Position numbers and translations under genes: made by a program. A stretch of 64,000 nucleotides of DNA from Symbiodinium natans. Lineage: Eukaryota > Sar > Dinophyceae > Suessiales > Symbiodiniaceae. Location: contig CAJNDS010002229.1 in assembly GCA_905221605.1 (NCBI GenBank), forward strand, positions 275,699-339,698, written 5' to 3'. The notes beneath the pieces are model-generated. The model saw only the letters and a program-made list of their open reading frames with translations. It had not been told where the DNA came from and did not search any database. This document shows positions 32,101 through 42,361 of this stretch, in pieces. Position 1 is the first letter of the stretch; each line of letters opens with the position of its first letter.

Positions 32101-35100
32101 GCCTGCACACACTGCTGGCCCAGAAACTGCTCGAGCTTGAGATGCTGAACCCTAAACCCTAAACCCTAAACCCGAAACCCGAAACCCTAAACCCTGAACC
32201 CTAAACCCTAAAATTCCTGAATCCTAGTGCCAAGCCCAGGTGCCAGGGATCGGAGTCTTGGCCACAGCTCTGGAAGGTCCTTGGGGATCTGACCTTTTGT
32301 TCGATGGCAGGACTCATATCGGGATTTAGGGTTTCGGGTTTAGGGTTTAGGGCTAGGGTTTAGGGTTTGGGGTTTAGGGTTTGGGGTTTAGGGTTTGGGG
32401 TTTAGGGTTTGGGGTTTAGGGCTTAGGGTTTAGGGAACCTAAGCACTAAAAGAAGGGAATGATAAGGGCCTACTCTGGGTCCTGGACTCATAGGCGAGGG
32501 AAGGGGGTGCGGGTGGAGGGTTTAGGGCTGATGGAGGGTTGAGGGAGCACTCCACAAACAGGGACTGATTCGGGGGACAATGTAGAAAGGAAGGCTGCGG
32601 GTCTCTGAATCAGGAAAGATGCTGCTGCTTGGGGACATCTAGAGTTTGAAGGGTTAGTGTGTGTTTTTCATTTGTTGCGGGGGGTGGGGGCGGGACCCTA
32701 AAATGGGGGCTTGGCAGTCTTGAGGGTTAGGCTTTCTCTTCGTGGTGCTTACTGGGAGTTGGTGCTCAAGTCCTGAAACCCAACCTCCTCAACCTAAACT
32801 CAACCCCCTTAAGGGTTGTGGGTCTTCAGTCTGGGGGGCTCAGAGGCTTGAGGCTGACTCCTAAACCCTGAGCCCTCTACCCAACACACAGGTCTGGTCG
32901 ACTACTCAGTTCAGAACTGCTTGCTGGGCTTTCAGGGTAACCCCCGAAAGTCGGAAGTAGAGCCAAGATACCGAAGATGAAGTTGGCATCGATGTGCATC
33001 TTCCTCGTCGGGTTGTGGAAGTCGTTGGTGTGTGGCTTAAGGTTCAAGGTTTATGCTTAGGAAGTCCAGGGTTAGGGCCGTAGACGGCTGAGCGCCCCGG
33101 GAGGCTCTCGATGTAAGAGTCGCCGTGCGCACGAAAGCAAGAGGAGGAGGCTCTTTAACAAACAAAATCCGAAGAGGCCTGCTGTCTTGCCCAAAAACTA
33201 AGAAAACTGGTCCCTTATGGTCCCTTTATAATCATGCTAGAATTACACCCCAAACCCTGCTCTAATTCTTAAGGCCCTAAACCCTAAACCCCAAACCCAA
33301 AACCCTGTTCTAATTCATAAGGCCCCTATATATGTGACCTTCCCTCCATTTCTTGATCGTTTATGACTGACCTTAATACTCTCCGGTAGATATTTATGTC
33401 AGTTTTCACCCTGTGAACCCTTCCACATCTGCATGAGGGGGGGGAGCGGGGGGGTGGCTGGGGCCGAGGGTTTGAGAAACTCCAAGCCGACGAAAGGAAA
33501 ACACAAACCAAGTCCTTTGCAGCTTCCCTTCGGTACACAGGGATGAGGAATTCCTGGTGTGGGTTCTACAGCCTTTTCATTAGGTCAATTTGAAAAGAGG
33601 TCTCTATGGGTGGCCCAAATCCCGATCTAACCCTATGAGCCGGACAAAGAAAAATGATTTGTATGGTGCCTTCTATCGAATCCACCCCAGTTCCGGGGCA
33701 CCTGACGTATAATCCCTAAACCCTAAACCCTACAGGGCACGGTTGGTGCGCCAATAAGAAACTGGGTATGCCCGAAAAGGAGCTGCACTGAGGGTGACAC
33801 ATGGGTAGCTCCCGAAATTAGGGTCCCTCTTTTGGGGTCCTGCCTCTCGCACAGCACCCCTATAATGCGAACAGCCCCACCCCCCCCTTTTGTGGGGGGC
33901 TTAAGGTTTAGGGTTTAGGGTTCCCCCCCCCCCCCCCACCCAAAAAAAGAGAATGCTCGAGTCGGCCCAGCTTCTCTATCTTCCGCCAATGCCACCAGGG
34001 AAGGCTTCGATCCTGGCAGCAGGGGCTGAGCCTTCTGCCCCTGAAGAGAACAACTCCTAACCCTAAACCCCAAGTCCTATAACACCTATAAAACCCTACA
34101 CCCGAAACCCTAAACCCTAAAGGCCTCTGAAACCTAGAGGAAAAACCCGACAACCTCCAGAGAGAGGGCATCGAGTCGCCCCAACCCTTCCCACTCCTCG
34201 CTCCCACTCAGAAGGACAGGGTTTAGGGTTTAGGGTTTAGGGTTTAGGGTTTAGGGTTTAGGGTTTAGGGTTTAGGGTTTAGGGTTTAGGGTTTAGGGTT
34301 TAGGGTTTAGGGTTTAGGGTTTAGGGTTTAGGGTTTAGGGCCTAGGCATTAAGGTTTTAGGGTGAGGGCTAAATGTACCCTCAGCCCCTTCAGGGCCTCT
34401 AGGGTTGTTAGAGGTTTCGGGTTGAGGGGTGTGGGCATGCACGCCCGAGGCCGTAGAGCCCGCGACAGAGACCCCAACCCCAGTGACCTGTGGGCATAAG
34501 AGATCCGCCTTGACTGCGCGATGTTGACACCTTGCTAAATCCAGGGTCGCATCTTTCATCTACCTGAAACCGAGCCCTGGAAGGCCAAAAAAGGCCCTAA
34601 ACCCTAAACCCTAAACCCTAAACCCCAAACCCTAAACCCTAAACCCTAAACCCTCGAAGTCTACGGCGAAGAACCACAGCCTCGAAGCGTATGTTCCAGC
34701 CGTCTCCTGGACAGCGCCATGTCGGCGGCACCTGGCAGCGAATGGCTCTGTGATCGGAACCTTTCAGGGTCTTAAGGGTTTTAAGTTTTAGAGGGTAGAG
34801 GGTTAGGGTTTAGGGTTTAGGGTTTAGGGTTTAGGGTTTAGGGTTTAGGGTTTAGGGTTTAGGGTTTAGGGTTTAGGGTTTAGGGTTTAGGGTTTAGGGT
34901 TTAGGGTTTAGGGTTTAGGGTTTAGGGTTTAGGGTTTAGGGTCTAAAGTTCAGTGCTTAACCGTACACCCTGAACCAAGCTCTGTATCCTGGGGTCTTCT
35001 ACGGCGCTTGAGGGCTTCAACCATGTTCAGTTCTCGCGATGCTTGCTCCGTTTAGGGTTTAGGGTTTGGGGTTTAGGGTTTAGGGTTTAGGGTTTAGAGT

Positions 35101-38100
35101 GTGCTTCATAGGGACTCCAGGTTTTTTACCCCCCCCCCTGTTCTCATCCCTAGATAAAGGACTGTTAGGATAAGGGGGAACATCCCAAGTCAGCTACCTA
35201 AAATTCGTCTCACCTCTTTGGTCCCCAGTTTTACTTAGGTTTGCAGGTTTAGCCGGAAAAAATGGCCGTAAGAGGGTGAGAGTGCTTTCAGGTTTTAGGG
35301 TTTAGCGTGACAGGGACTTACTAAAACCCTTAACCCTCCTTTAAACCCCCCAAAAGCCCGTCCTCGTTGCTAAGTACCCGGGCCAAAAAGACCGTTAACC
35401 TTTCAAGTGTGGTAGGATTATGTATACTCCAAAAGGTTAATGGCTACCTACCCAGCTACTCAGCTGTGTAGAAACCCTAAGCCCTAAACCCCCAAACCCT
35501 ACACCCCCAAACCCTAAACCCTAAACCCCTAAACCCCTGAACCCCCTAAACCCCTAGACCCCTAAGGCCCTACACCCTAATTTATAGTACATCTAAGAAG
35601 GGCTTGAGGTTCCGAGAAAAACAAAAAAATGTGAAGCCGGGACGCGCCGTCGGCGCGTGCCACATACCCTGGGAGGCAGCTCTCCCTCTGAGGCACCTGC
35701 CAGCAGGGCCAGGGAAAACCATTTTTTTAGGGTTTAGGGTTTAGGGTTTGGAATGCAAAAAACAAGACCCGTTGACAAGGGATGTAGGGTTGAGGGCTTT
35801 GGCGTTAGGGTTTAGGAGTTGAAGAGTTTAAGTAGGGTGGAGGGTTTTAGGGCGGGGGGCAGAGAGAACATTCTTGAAACCAGATTAGGGGATGCCTGTA
35901 GAATGCAGTTTAGGGAACTTCGGGATGAGGTGCTTTCTCTGCGGAGGTGATGTTGTCTGTTTTGGGTTTGTGAGGGTTAGAGTAGGGCTTGCATTGTAGA
36001 GCTTGGGGAACCCGTAACCCTAAACCCTAAACCCTAAACCCTAAACCCGTAACCCTGAAACCTAACGCCTGCTTGGTGCGAGGCTCGCGGAGCCTGTGCG
36101 TGTGGACACATCTCCGCTCCTTTCCCGAGATAGCGGCCATTCCTGGGTCGTTCTGTGGAGAAATGATCTATGGTTTATAGGGTTTATAGGGTTTGGGGTT
36201 AAGGGTTTAGGGTTTAGGGTTTAGAGTTTAGGGTTGGGTGTACCTCAACCCGAGACCAACCGAATTATTTTGCAGAGCCCTCGAAGCTTTCAAACCACGG
36301 AACCACTGAATCCTCAAACCCTAAGCCCTAACCCTGTATCCTCTCCACCCCAGCTCCCTACGGGACACCCTCCTTCTTGCCAGCACTCCGAAAACCTCCT
36401 TCAGAACCAAAAACCAGGTTCATAATCTCAGCCCAATCGCCTGAACACTGTAACCCCCCAAATAAACAAAAATCCAGAACCTGCAAACAAACAACAGCGA
36501 TCAGTCCGCAGGCCACAGGCACTCGAAGGCATCGAAGACCCGCAGCTCCGACAGCTGTCGAAGAGAAGAGGGCAGGGAGGAGCTACCTGTCAAGGGAACA
36601 AACACATGAGCAACGAAGTTCTGGGTTGCGAATGCAGGATCAGAGTGACACCTTTTTGTGTCCTCTTACCCCGGAGCCGTTTCCCCTAAACCCTACAACT
36701 TTAAGCCCCTCACAACGCTCACAACACGCAGCCCTCAATTAAACTCCAACACTTCAGCAGCTGTCCGGAACCCTAAACTGCCAACCCCAAATTCCCATCC
36801 TGCTGCCGGCCCGCGTTCCAGTTCGGGCGCAACTCGAGCGCCTCCCCTTTTTTGGATTGCGGGTGGCCTTTTGCGTGCCGCGCTGCGCAGGTGTGAGCGG
36901 CAGACTGTTGTCATCGTGGCACGCGCCCGGCGGCATATACCAATACGGTGAGTGGCGGCCTATGTGCCTGAGAACTTTTGTGCGGCCTGAAGCCCTAGAC
37001 GCCCTAAACCCTAACTCCCCCCCCTCCCCAACGCTTGACCATTTGTGGTGGCATTTCTAGGTATGTCGCTCTTAAACCCCGTGAAAAAATACCAAAGGTC
37101 TACTTGGATTTCGGGGCTTAACTTGCTGACAGTCTCTGGGCCTTCAACGGGGCTTAGGCTTTAGGGGTTTATATAGGTCAAGCTGATACCCCATTTATCT
37201 ACATCTTTATGGGTCCTACCTACAAACCAAGAGGTATAGTGCCTACTAAACTAATCGAGTCCCAGAAAGGGTTTAGGGTTGCGGGGTCCCTAGGTCCTCA
37301 TCCCCGCAGTTGGGGAGGCGCCTGCTAAATTGTTTCCGACCACGTCGAGGTGGACCAATTCGGTCCTCACTCCGGCGGAGGGTCTTCAAGGTTCCCCCAA
37401 AACCCCGAAACACCATGAAACCCTAAACCCCAAATACCCTCAACCCAAAACCCTGAAACCCTAAACACAAGTACCCTAAACCCGAAACACCCCTGAAGGG
37501 GTGTCGTCTTCAGGGTGTGGGGAACTTAAGGGTTTATAGGGCTCGGACACTGCACTCCTATAGAGTGCTCGGGTTTCGGGTACTCCCCAAACAGCATGCC
37601 AAATCATCGCTTGAAGCTGTGATGGTCTCGCCTTGATGGCATCCTCCATCCCCAAAGCCCTAAACACCCCGACATCTGGTTTAAGGTTGGGCGTGTAAGG
37701 TCCCGGGTTTAGGGCTATTGTATGGTTTTACAGGTTTTGATCGATACACATATTACAAATGCAGCTGCATGCTTAAGATGCATCTGGCCAAGAAGCAGGT
37801 TACCCAGGCAAGCTGGCAATGCTAGCACCCCGCCGCTGATGGCGAGGCGTCGGAGTCCTTCGCTGGTCGAAGGGCCGGGACGCCGGAGATGGTCTATCTA
37901 GTTGATCTTGTAGGTACGCAGGTCTTCTTCTTCTACACACCTCTCTCAAGGTCAGGGACTAGACTCCTTTGGCCCTTGGAATAAACCCCCGAAACAATTC
38001 TGACAAAGTCTTGGGCTGAAACTTGACCATCATGGAGGGTACCAAGTTTCGAGGAATCAGGCTCTAGCCCAGGCAAGGTCTACAAAGGGGGCAATGAAAA

Positions 38101-41081
38101 GCAACCGCGGGAAGAGCCCGCATGAATTGGAAGCGATTCGACAGTGGACTTTGGAGTAGCTGCCCTCGCCTCTGAGGTCCACAAACCTTTCTCAAACACG
38201 GAGATAGATCATTGCTTGGCCTCGTGCGCGCACGTGATATCACCAAGTGCTGCTTCTTATTATTTGCGACCTCAAGCCTCGCCGTGTATCCGCCGTCGTT
38301 GCAAGAGCAAGATGTGTGGAAAATACCTTTGGCTGTTCTTCCGCCCCGTGATCCCGCATTCAGGGTCGCACCGAAGCCCTATGAAGCTTTCGGTTTAGAC
38401 TTCAACCCCAAACCCAAGATCCTAAACGCTGCATGCTTGTTGCTCCCGGGAAGGCCTTCCAGGACTGGGCAGGGGGTTTAGGGTTTAGGGCTTATGGTAG
38501 AGGGGGTCGAATGAGGTTTTGCTTTCGCAAGCTCGGAAGTTCGGAAGTGAAATTTCATATAGGGCCCAGAAAAGCCACGGCAAACAGAAGGATTCTACAA
38601 ACAGGTTTTCCAGAATCTTATAGGGAGCCTTTGTACCCCGATACTAGGCTCCTTATATTTCTGTTTTTTTTTTGGGGGGGAGCGCGTAAATTTGTGGGTT
38701 GCAGCCACAGCACCTCAACCGTCAACCTCGAACCGGAATCGCTTATAGATTACAGTGCCGTGGGCTTGTAGTAGCAGCAGGTAGCAGGAAGGAGCTGCGC
38801 AACTGAACACGGGAAAACGCTCTGCGCAACCTCTGGGCACATTTACTTAGCTCAAGTTTGCTATAGCTGTACTCTCAAGGCATTAAAGTTCTGCCAAGTA
38901 GCAGCTGCTTACCGGATGCTATCTCTGGGACCCTATTTTACCTACAGATTTGAGGGTTATACTTGCTTTAAGTAGGGGTGCTTGCCACTAAACCGTAGGC
39001 AAATACGGTCGCAGAGTATCAGGTCTGTATTGCTCCGAAAGCTTCTCTGATAGTGAGACTTGCGCCTGCCTCTACTGGCGCCCTTGCGCCCTAAACCCGA
39101 AAAACGCAAAACCCTAAACACAAGCCTAAGAACCCTAAACCCTAAACCCTAAACCCTAAACCCACTTAGGGGTCTTAGAGTCCTATAGCCGTGTTCACAT
39201 CCCAGGGGCGTCCCAAACCCTGAACCCGTTGAAGTCCTACTCCCCCTTGAAGCCCACACCCCACCCCCTCACCCCCAAAAAAAGAAGAAAAGAAAAGAGT
39301 AGGGTTTAGGGTTTAAGGTTTAGGGTTTAGGGTGACTCGTTGCCAGCCCCCCACAAACAAATCCAGCTATCTCGTCCCACTTCCCCAGAGACACAGCCAG
39401 GCGCCCTAAATCCTAAGCCAAGACCCTAAACCCTAAACTCTACACCCTAAACCCTGCATGGAACCCCTAGAGCCCTGGTTTTTAGCTTCATGCTTTTTGG
39501 GGTTTTTTGGCGTTCTGCCCAAGCCTTGTAGACCCATGAATTCTAAAGAGGTCCTCCCCCCAAAAGAGTCTGAAGCCACGGTAGTCTCCTCCCTCCCCCT
39601 ACGAAGGTCTCCCTAAACTCCCTCCGGCTTTAGGGTTCAGGGTTTACAGGGCTTCTTAAGTTCTCGGCCCCTAGGGATTAAGCCCTAAACCCTAGACCCT
39701 AAACCCTAAACCCTAAAGCACAAGGGTTTAGGGGTTCTTGGCCCTGCTCTGACAGTCCCCGCAGCTCGCAGAGCCAGGTCAGGTCGGCCAGCTTCGTGCT
39801 TTCCAGGTCGACTCCCTGCAACCTTGAGGGTTTAGGGTTTAGGGTTTAGGGTTTAGGGTTTAGGGTTTAGGGTTTAGAGTTTAGGGTTTATACCCCTAAA
39901 CCCTAAACCCTATGGTTATAAACCCTAAACCGTAAACCGTAAACCCCTGCACCCCTAAACCCCTAAACCCTAGGCCTTAAACCGTAAGGTTTTGTGAAAT
40001 TAGGGCTGCGGGTTCAGGGTGTTGGGCTGTTGGGCTGCCAAAATGTGGGCATGAACGCGGCTAGTATGGCTGCGTGAGAATACTTGTACATAGTGCCTCG
40101 GCCCGGCGCAAATCTAGAATGCCCGAAACTCCCAAACAAGAGGGCTGAGAAGTTAAGGGGCTTCTGTGCTTCGGGTAGCAAAGGCTACAGACCTAGGGGG
40201 GGTCCCCAAAGCACTTGTCAGGGCCTTTATTTCTTTGGGGGTGGGGGGGGGGGGGGGGGGGGGGGGGGGGGAAGATGGGGTCTAAGGTTTAGGAGTTTTT
40301 TGCTTTTGAGGGGGGGGTGGGGCTACCAGGGTCTGAAGGGGGGGGCTCTTTTCATGTTGCAAGCTGCATCGGCCACCACCGCTGAGCAGCGCCTGGAGAC
40401 GGCTGATACGCGCCGCCCTGCCTTGGAGGCAGAGTAGGGTTTAGGGTTTAGGGTTTATAGGGTTTAGGGTTTAGGGGTTAGGGTGCAGGCATTGTTGTTT
40501 GCTAAGCAGGCCTCTGGCCAGAATTAGTCACTGTAGTCCATCTGAACACCTCCCAACCCACCGCAACCGTTCAATGTCTTGCGTGGAAAGCCGCATTTGG
40601 TGGTCTCAGCAAGCTTGCTCATGCTGGATGCTAGGATGGAGGCTTTCCCGTCAATCTGTCAGCTGCACCAATACTATGGGATGCCGACCCCCCCCCCCCC
40701 CCCCCCCAAAACAAACAAGGTTCTTTCTTGGTGTTTTCTGTGTGTGTGTGTGTGCGTGTTCTCACGTCGGGGGAAAGCAGCTAAATCATCAAGGCCAAAA
40801 CCCCAAGGGTTAAAAACAAAAAAAGCAAAACCTGCTAAAACCTCCCTGGATACCTCTGAGCCCAGTTCTGTACGCTCGAAGATGCCGAAAGTGAAAAATG
40901 GAGCTCTATAAACATAGGGGACTCCTAAATGGATCCAGGATTCCTTTAACTGATTAAAAAAAGAACAGGACCCCAATACGGTACCCTGATATCGGAAACC
41001 GCCACCTTTGGCTCTCAACTTTTCAAGCCCATGATGCCCAATGCGCAGGATTCGCAGCTGGGGAAAGGCGGCGACTAACAC
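29115..41081 (-). CDS. Leucine-rich-repeat protein in many small exons (possibly two genes)
   Basis: Minus-strand exons with plant-like LRRs (NxLxG, LxxLxxL): 41081-41006, about 39822-39737, 37365-37322, 36586-36517, 34206-34155, 34012-33957, about 33130-33075, about 33003-32958, 32293-32244, 31421-31347, 29179-29115. Three neighbouring pairs splice in frame into continuous repeats. Weaker candidates are near 40435-40340, 38125-38060 and 30418-30345. Start, stop and some exons are missing, so two genes cannot be excluded. LRRs are protein-binding solenoids; no kinase or membrane domain is visible here. Confidence 0.72.
29219..29346. repeat. TTTAGGGG octamer array ending in a G run
   Basis: Units pass from TTTAGGG to TTTAGGGG (29265-29325) and end in a pure G tract (29328-29346). 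Confidence 0.9.
29993..30120. repeat. Diverged direct repeat related to 13396-13481
   Basis: CTTCTTAAGCCCAATGAGAGA and CTCTCAAACCCCAGAAGGGA blocks, each followed by an A-rich spacer. Confidence 0.4.
30178..30240. repeat. Short inverted repeat AAAGGTTAAC/CCAAAAGGTTAAAG
   Basis: AAAGGTTAACCTTTGGGATT faces AATACCCCAAAAGGTTAAAG. A related element is at 35388-35450. Confidence 0.5.
30242..30338. mobile_element. Fold-back element family A
   Basis: GGGTTGCTCCCCTTATACTA at the left; AGCATAAGGGGGAACCTCCC at the right. Centre AATAGGGATTATAATCGGGG, nearly the same as at 63711-63773. Confidence 0.85.
30454..30563. mobile_element. Fold-back element family B
   Basis: CTACGAATTGCTTAAGAAAG at the left; GGGGTTCTTAGGCAAAATAG, TA at the right. 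Core CTTCCTCATAAGGGTAATAT. An extra inverted end (CTACTATTTGCCTAAAACC) follows at once. Confidence 0.85.
31347..32293 (-). CDS. LRR exon pair joined by an intron containing family H and telomere-type DNA
   Basis: 32293-32244 encodes GQIPKDLPELWPRLRSL and 31421-31347 encodes DLHDLRLTGPLSRSLAQLPN then LTQLQ. Joined through a GC-AG intron they form a continuous repeat with the R-S-L-D-L-H-D-L core. The next donor (31347) is GT. Confidence 0.85.
31558..31700. mobile_element. Fold-back element family H
   Basis: TTCTCTGAAATATGATCCTT at the left faces AAAGGGACCATAGTTTAGAG at the right. Confidence 0.75.
31890..31974. repeat. Direct repeat with C-homopolymers
   Basis: The pattern poly-C, ATTGTTCA(G/C)..., GTTTG(G/A)CG..., CATTTCGGCCC occurs about three times between 31835 and 31980, with C runs of 13 and 23. 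Confidence 0.6.
32330..32438. repeat. TTTAGGG/TTTGGGG alternating array
   Basis: Higher-order alternation GGTTTAGGGTTTGG repeated about five times. Confidence 0.88.
33957..34206 (-). CDS. LRR exon pair
   Basis: 34206-34155 gives SEEWEGLGRLDALSLE and 34012-33957 gives DRSLPWWHWRKIEKLGRLE. They join through a GT-AG intron. The two W-x-x-L-G-R-L-x-x-L segments are successive repeats. Confidence 0.7.
34217..34342. repeat. TTTAGGG array, near-perfect
   Basis: About 17 uninterrupted heptamers. Confidence 0.97.
34803..34945. repeat. TTTAGGG array, near-perfect
   Basis: About 19 uninterrupted heptamers. With a CCCTAAA array at 34597-34655 it brackets a GC-rich island (34665-34760). Confidence 0.97.
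35148..35188. mobile_element. Fold-back element family A, right half
   Basis: Solo right arm AAGGACTGTTAGGATAAGGG, GGAACATCCC. Confidence 0.7.
35388..35450. repeat. Short inverted repeat related to 30178-30240
   Basis: CCGTTAACCTTTCAAGTGTG faces ACTCCAAAAGGTTAATGGCT. Confidence 0.45.
36517..37365 (-). CDS. LRR exon pair
   Basis: 37365-37322 encodes TELVHLDVVGNNLAG (last codon split) and 36586-36517 encodes SSSLPSSLRQLSELRVFDAF. A GC-AG intron joins them so the split Gly is regenerated: N-N-L-A-G-S-S-S-L-P. This is textbook plant-type LRR spacing. Confidence 0.88.
38144..38470. CDS. Open stretch of unknown coding status
   Basis: The plus strand reads ITKCCFLLFATSSLAVYPPS and onward without interruption. 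The minus strand has LRR-like LSNRFQFMRALPAVAF close by (38125-38060). I cannot choose. Confidence 0.25.
39737..39822 (-). CDS. LRR exon
   Basis: Encodes GVDLESTKLADLTWLCELRG then L. Flanked by CCCTAAA (left) and TTTAGGG (39828-39900, right). Confidence 0.6.
40239..40272. repeat. G homopolymer
   Basis: About 30 G with a single T near its start. Confidence 0.95.
40915..41003. mobile_element. Fold-back element family E, diverged
   Basis: Right end GGTACCCTGATATCGGAAAC; inner AACAGGACCCCAATAC. Adjoins the LRR exon 41081-41006. Confidence 0.5.
41006..41081 (-). CDS. LRR exon, most upstream recognised
   Basis: Encodes VLVAAFPQLRILRIGHHGLE then KLRAK. GT donor after CAAAG. Confidence 0.72.
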
Positions 41082-41249
41082 CTGGATCGTGCTTGAAGGT
41101 TCACGGGGGCAATTATAAGTAGGGTTATGAGTGCTCTAATTGAGGACATATAATAAGTTATAAGTCATAAGTTATCACTATAGTTTTCGTACGTACTTCT
41201 CAACCCGAAACAGCCCTTCTTGCTAGTCGATGAAAAAACCCCGGACCCA

Positions 41250-41337
41250 TGTTCCCCCTTATTCTAACTGCCCTTCATAGGCAGTATAGTAACCTCTCAT
41301 TCCAAATATGGCCTGTTCGTATAGGGGGGGGAACATT
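41250..41337. mobile_element. Fold-back element family A, diverged
   Basis: ATGTTCCCCCTTATTCTAAC at the left; GTATAGGGGGGGGAACATTC at the right. Confidence 0.75.
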
Positions 41338-41450
41338 CCGACCCTAAACCCGAAGTAAACCTATAAGGTTTCAAGCGAGCTCAAGTGTCCTTGCTTGCAG
41401 GTTCAGGTGTAGTGAAGAAAACACTTGCAAGCAAACGAATTGAGGATATG

Positions 41451-41482
41451 CATATGTATGTATGTATGTATGTAGATATACA
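41451..41482. repeat. (GTAT)n microsatellite
   Basis: TATG repeated about six times. Confidence 0.9.
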
Positions 41483-41837
41483 TAGCAAAAGTACAACTAA
41501 CCCTGAAACCCTGAAACCCTGAAACCCTAAAAACCCTAAACAGCCCAACAAAAACCTGAAGACCCGAAACCCTACTCTTTTTTTTTGGGGGGGGGTTAAT
41601 TAGGGTTTAGGGTTCAGGGTTGAGGGCAAGGGGGTATGTAACTCAAGGTCCCTAATAAGGCTGCATTCCCAGAGAATGATAGGGTTCTTAAGGGAAGGGT
41701 TTCAAGGGTTTAGGGTTTTGGGGTTTAAGTTAATTCAAGGTTGCCACTACTCCCTAGGTACCTGCCACCCATGAAGCCCCTCCCTTAAGAACCCGTTCAA
41801 GATATTGAGGGTCCTTGGGGCTTACAGGAGGGGTTTA

Positions 41838-41970
41838 GGGTAATTAAGGGTTAGGGTTTAGGGTTTAGGGTTTAGGGTTTAGGGTCTAGGGTCTAGGGTC
41901 TAGGGTTTAGGTGTATAGGGTTTCGGGTTTCGGGTTTCGGGTTTAGCGCGTTTAGGGTTTTAGGGTTTAG
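41838..41970. repeat. TTTAGGG array with TCTAGGG and TTTCGGG blocks
   Basis: Variants are clustered: three TCTAGGG in a row, then three TTTCGGG. Confidence 0.9.
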
Positions 41971-42361
41971 GGACCCGAAGTAGTGGAGCGTTACATGCCA
42001 AATGCTAGATCACGGAACGGCCCGAAGGCCGGTTCAAGCGACCCGAAGATCCTAAACCCTCAACCTGTTGAGAGGTGCTAAGGCCCATAATCCCCTCCTC
42101 CTAATACGAACCCCCCCCCCCCCCGCCCCGCCTCTACCCCCTGATATTAAATACCCCCCCGGCCATATATACTAGAATATAACCATAGTGGGGGTATTCT
42201 ATCTTAGGGGGTCCTGGGGGGGGGTGGGATGAATAAGGCTTGGTAAGATCTCAGGGCATCTTCCTCCTAGACCCCGAAACACTGAACCTCAGAGCCCCCC
42301 CAACCCTAAACCCCAGACCCCAAACCCTCAAACCAAAAAACCGAAACTCTTTCCACAAACC

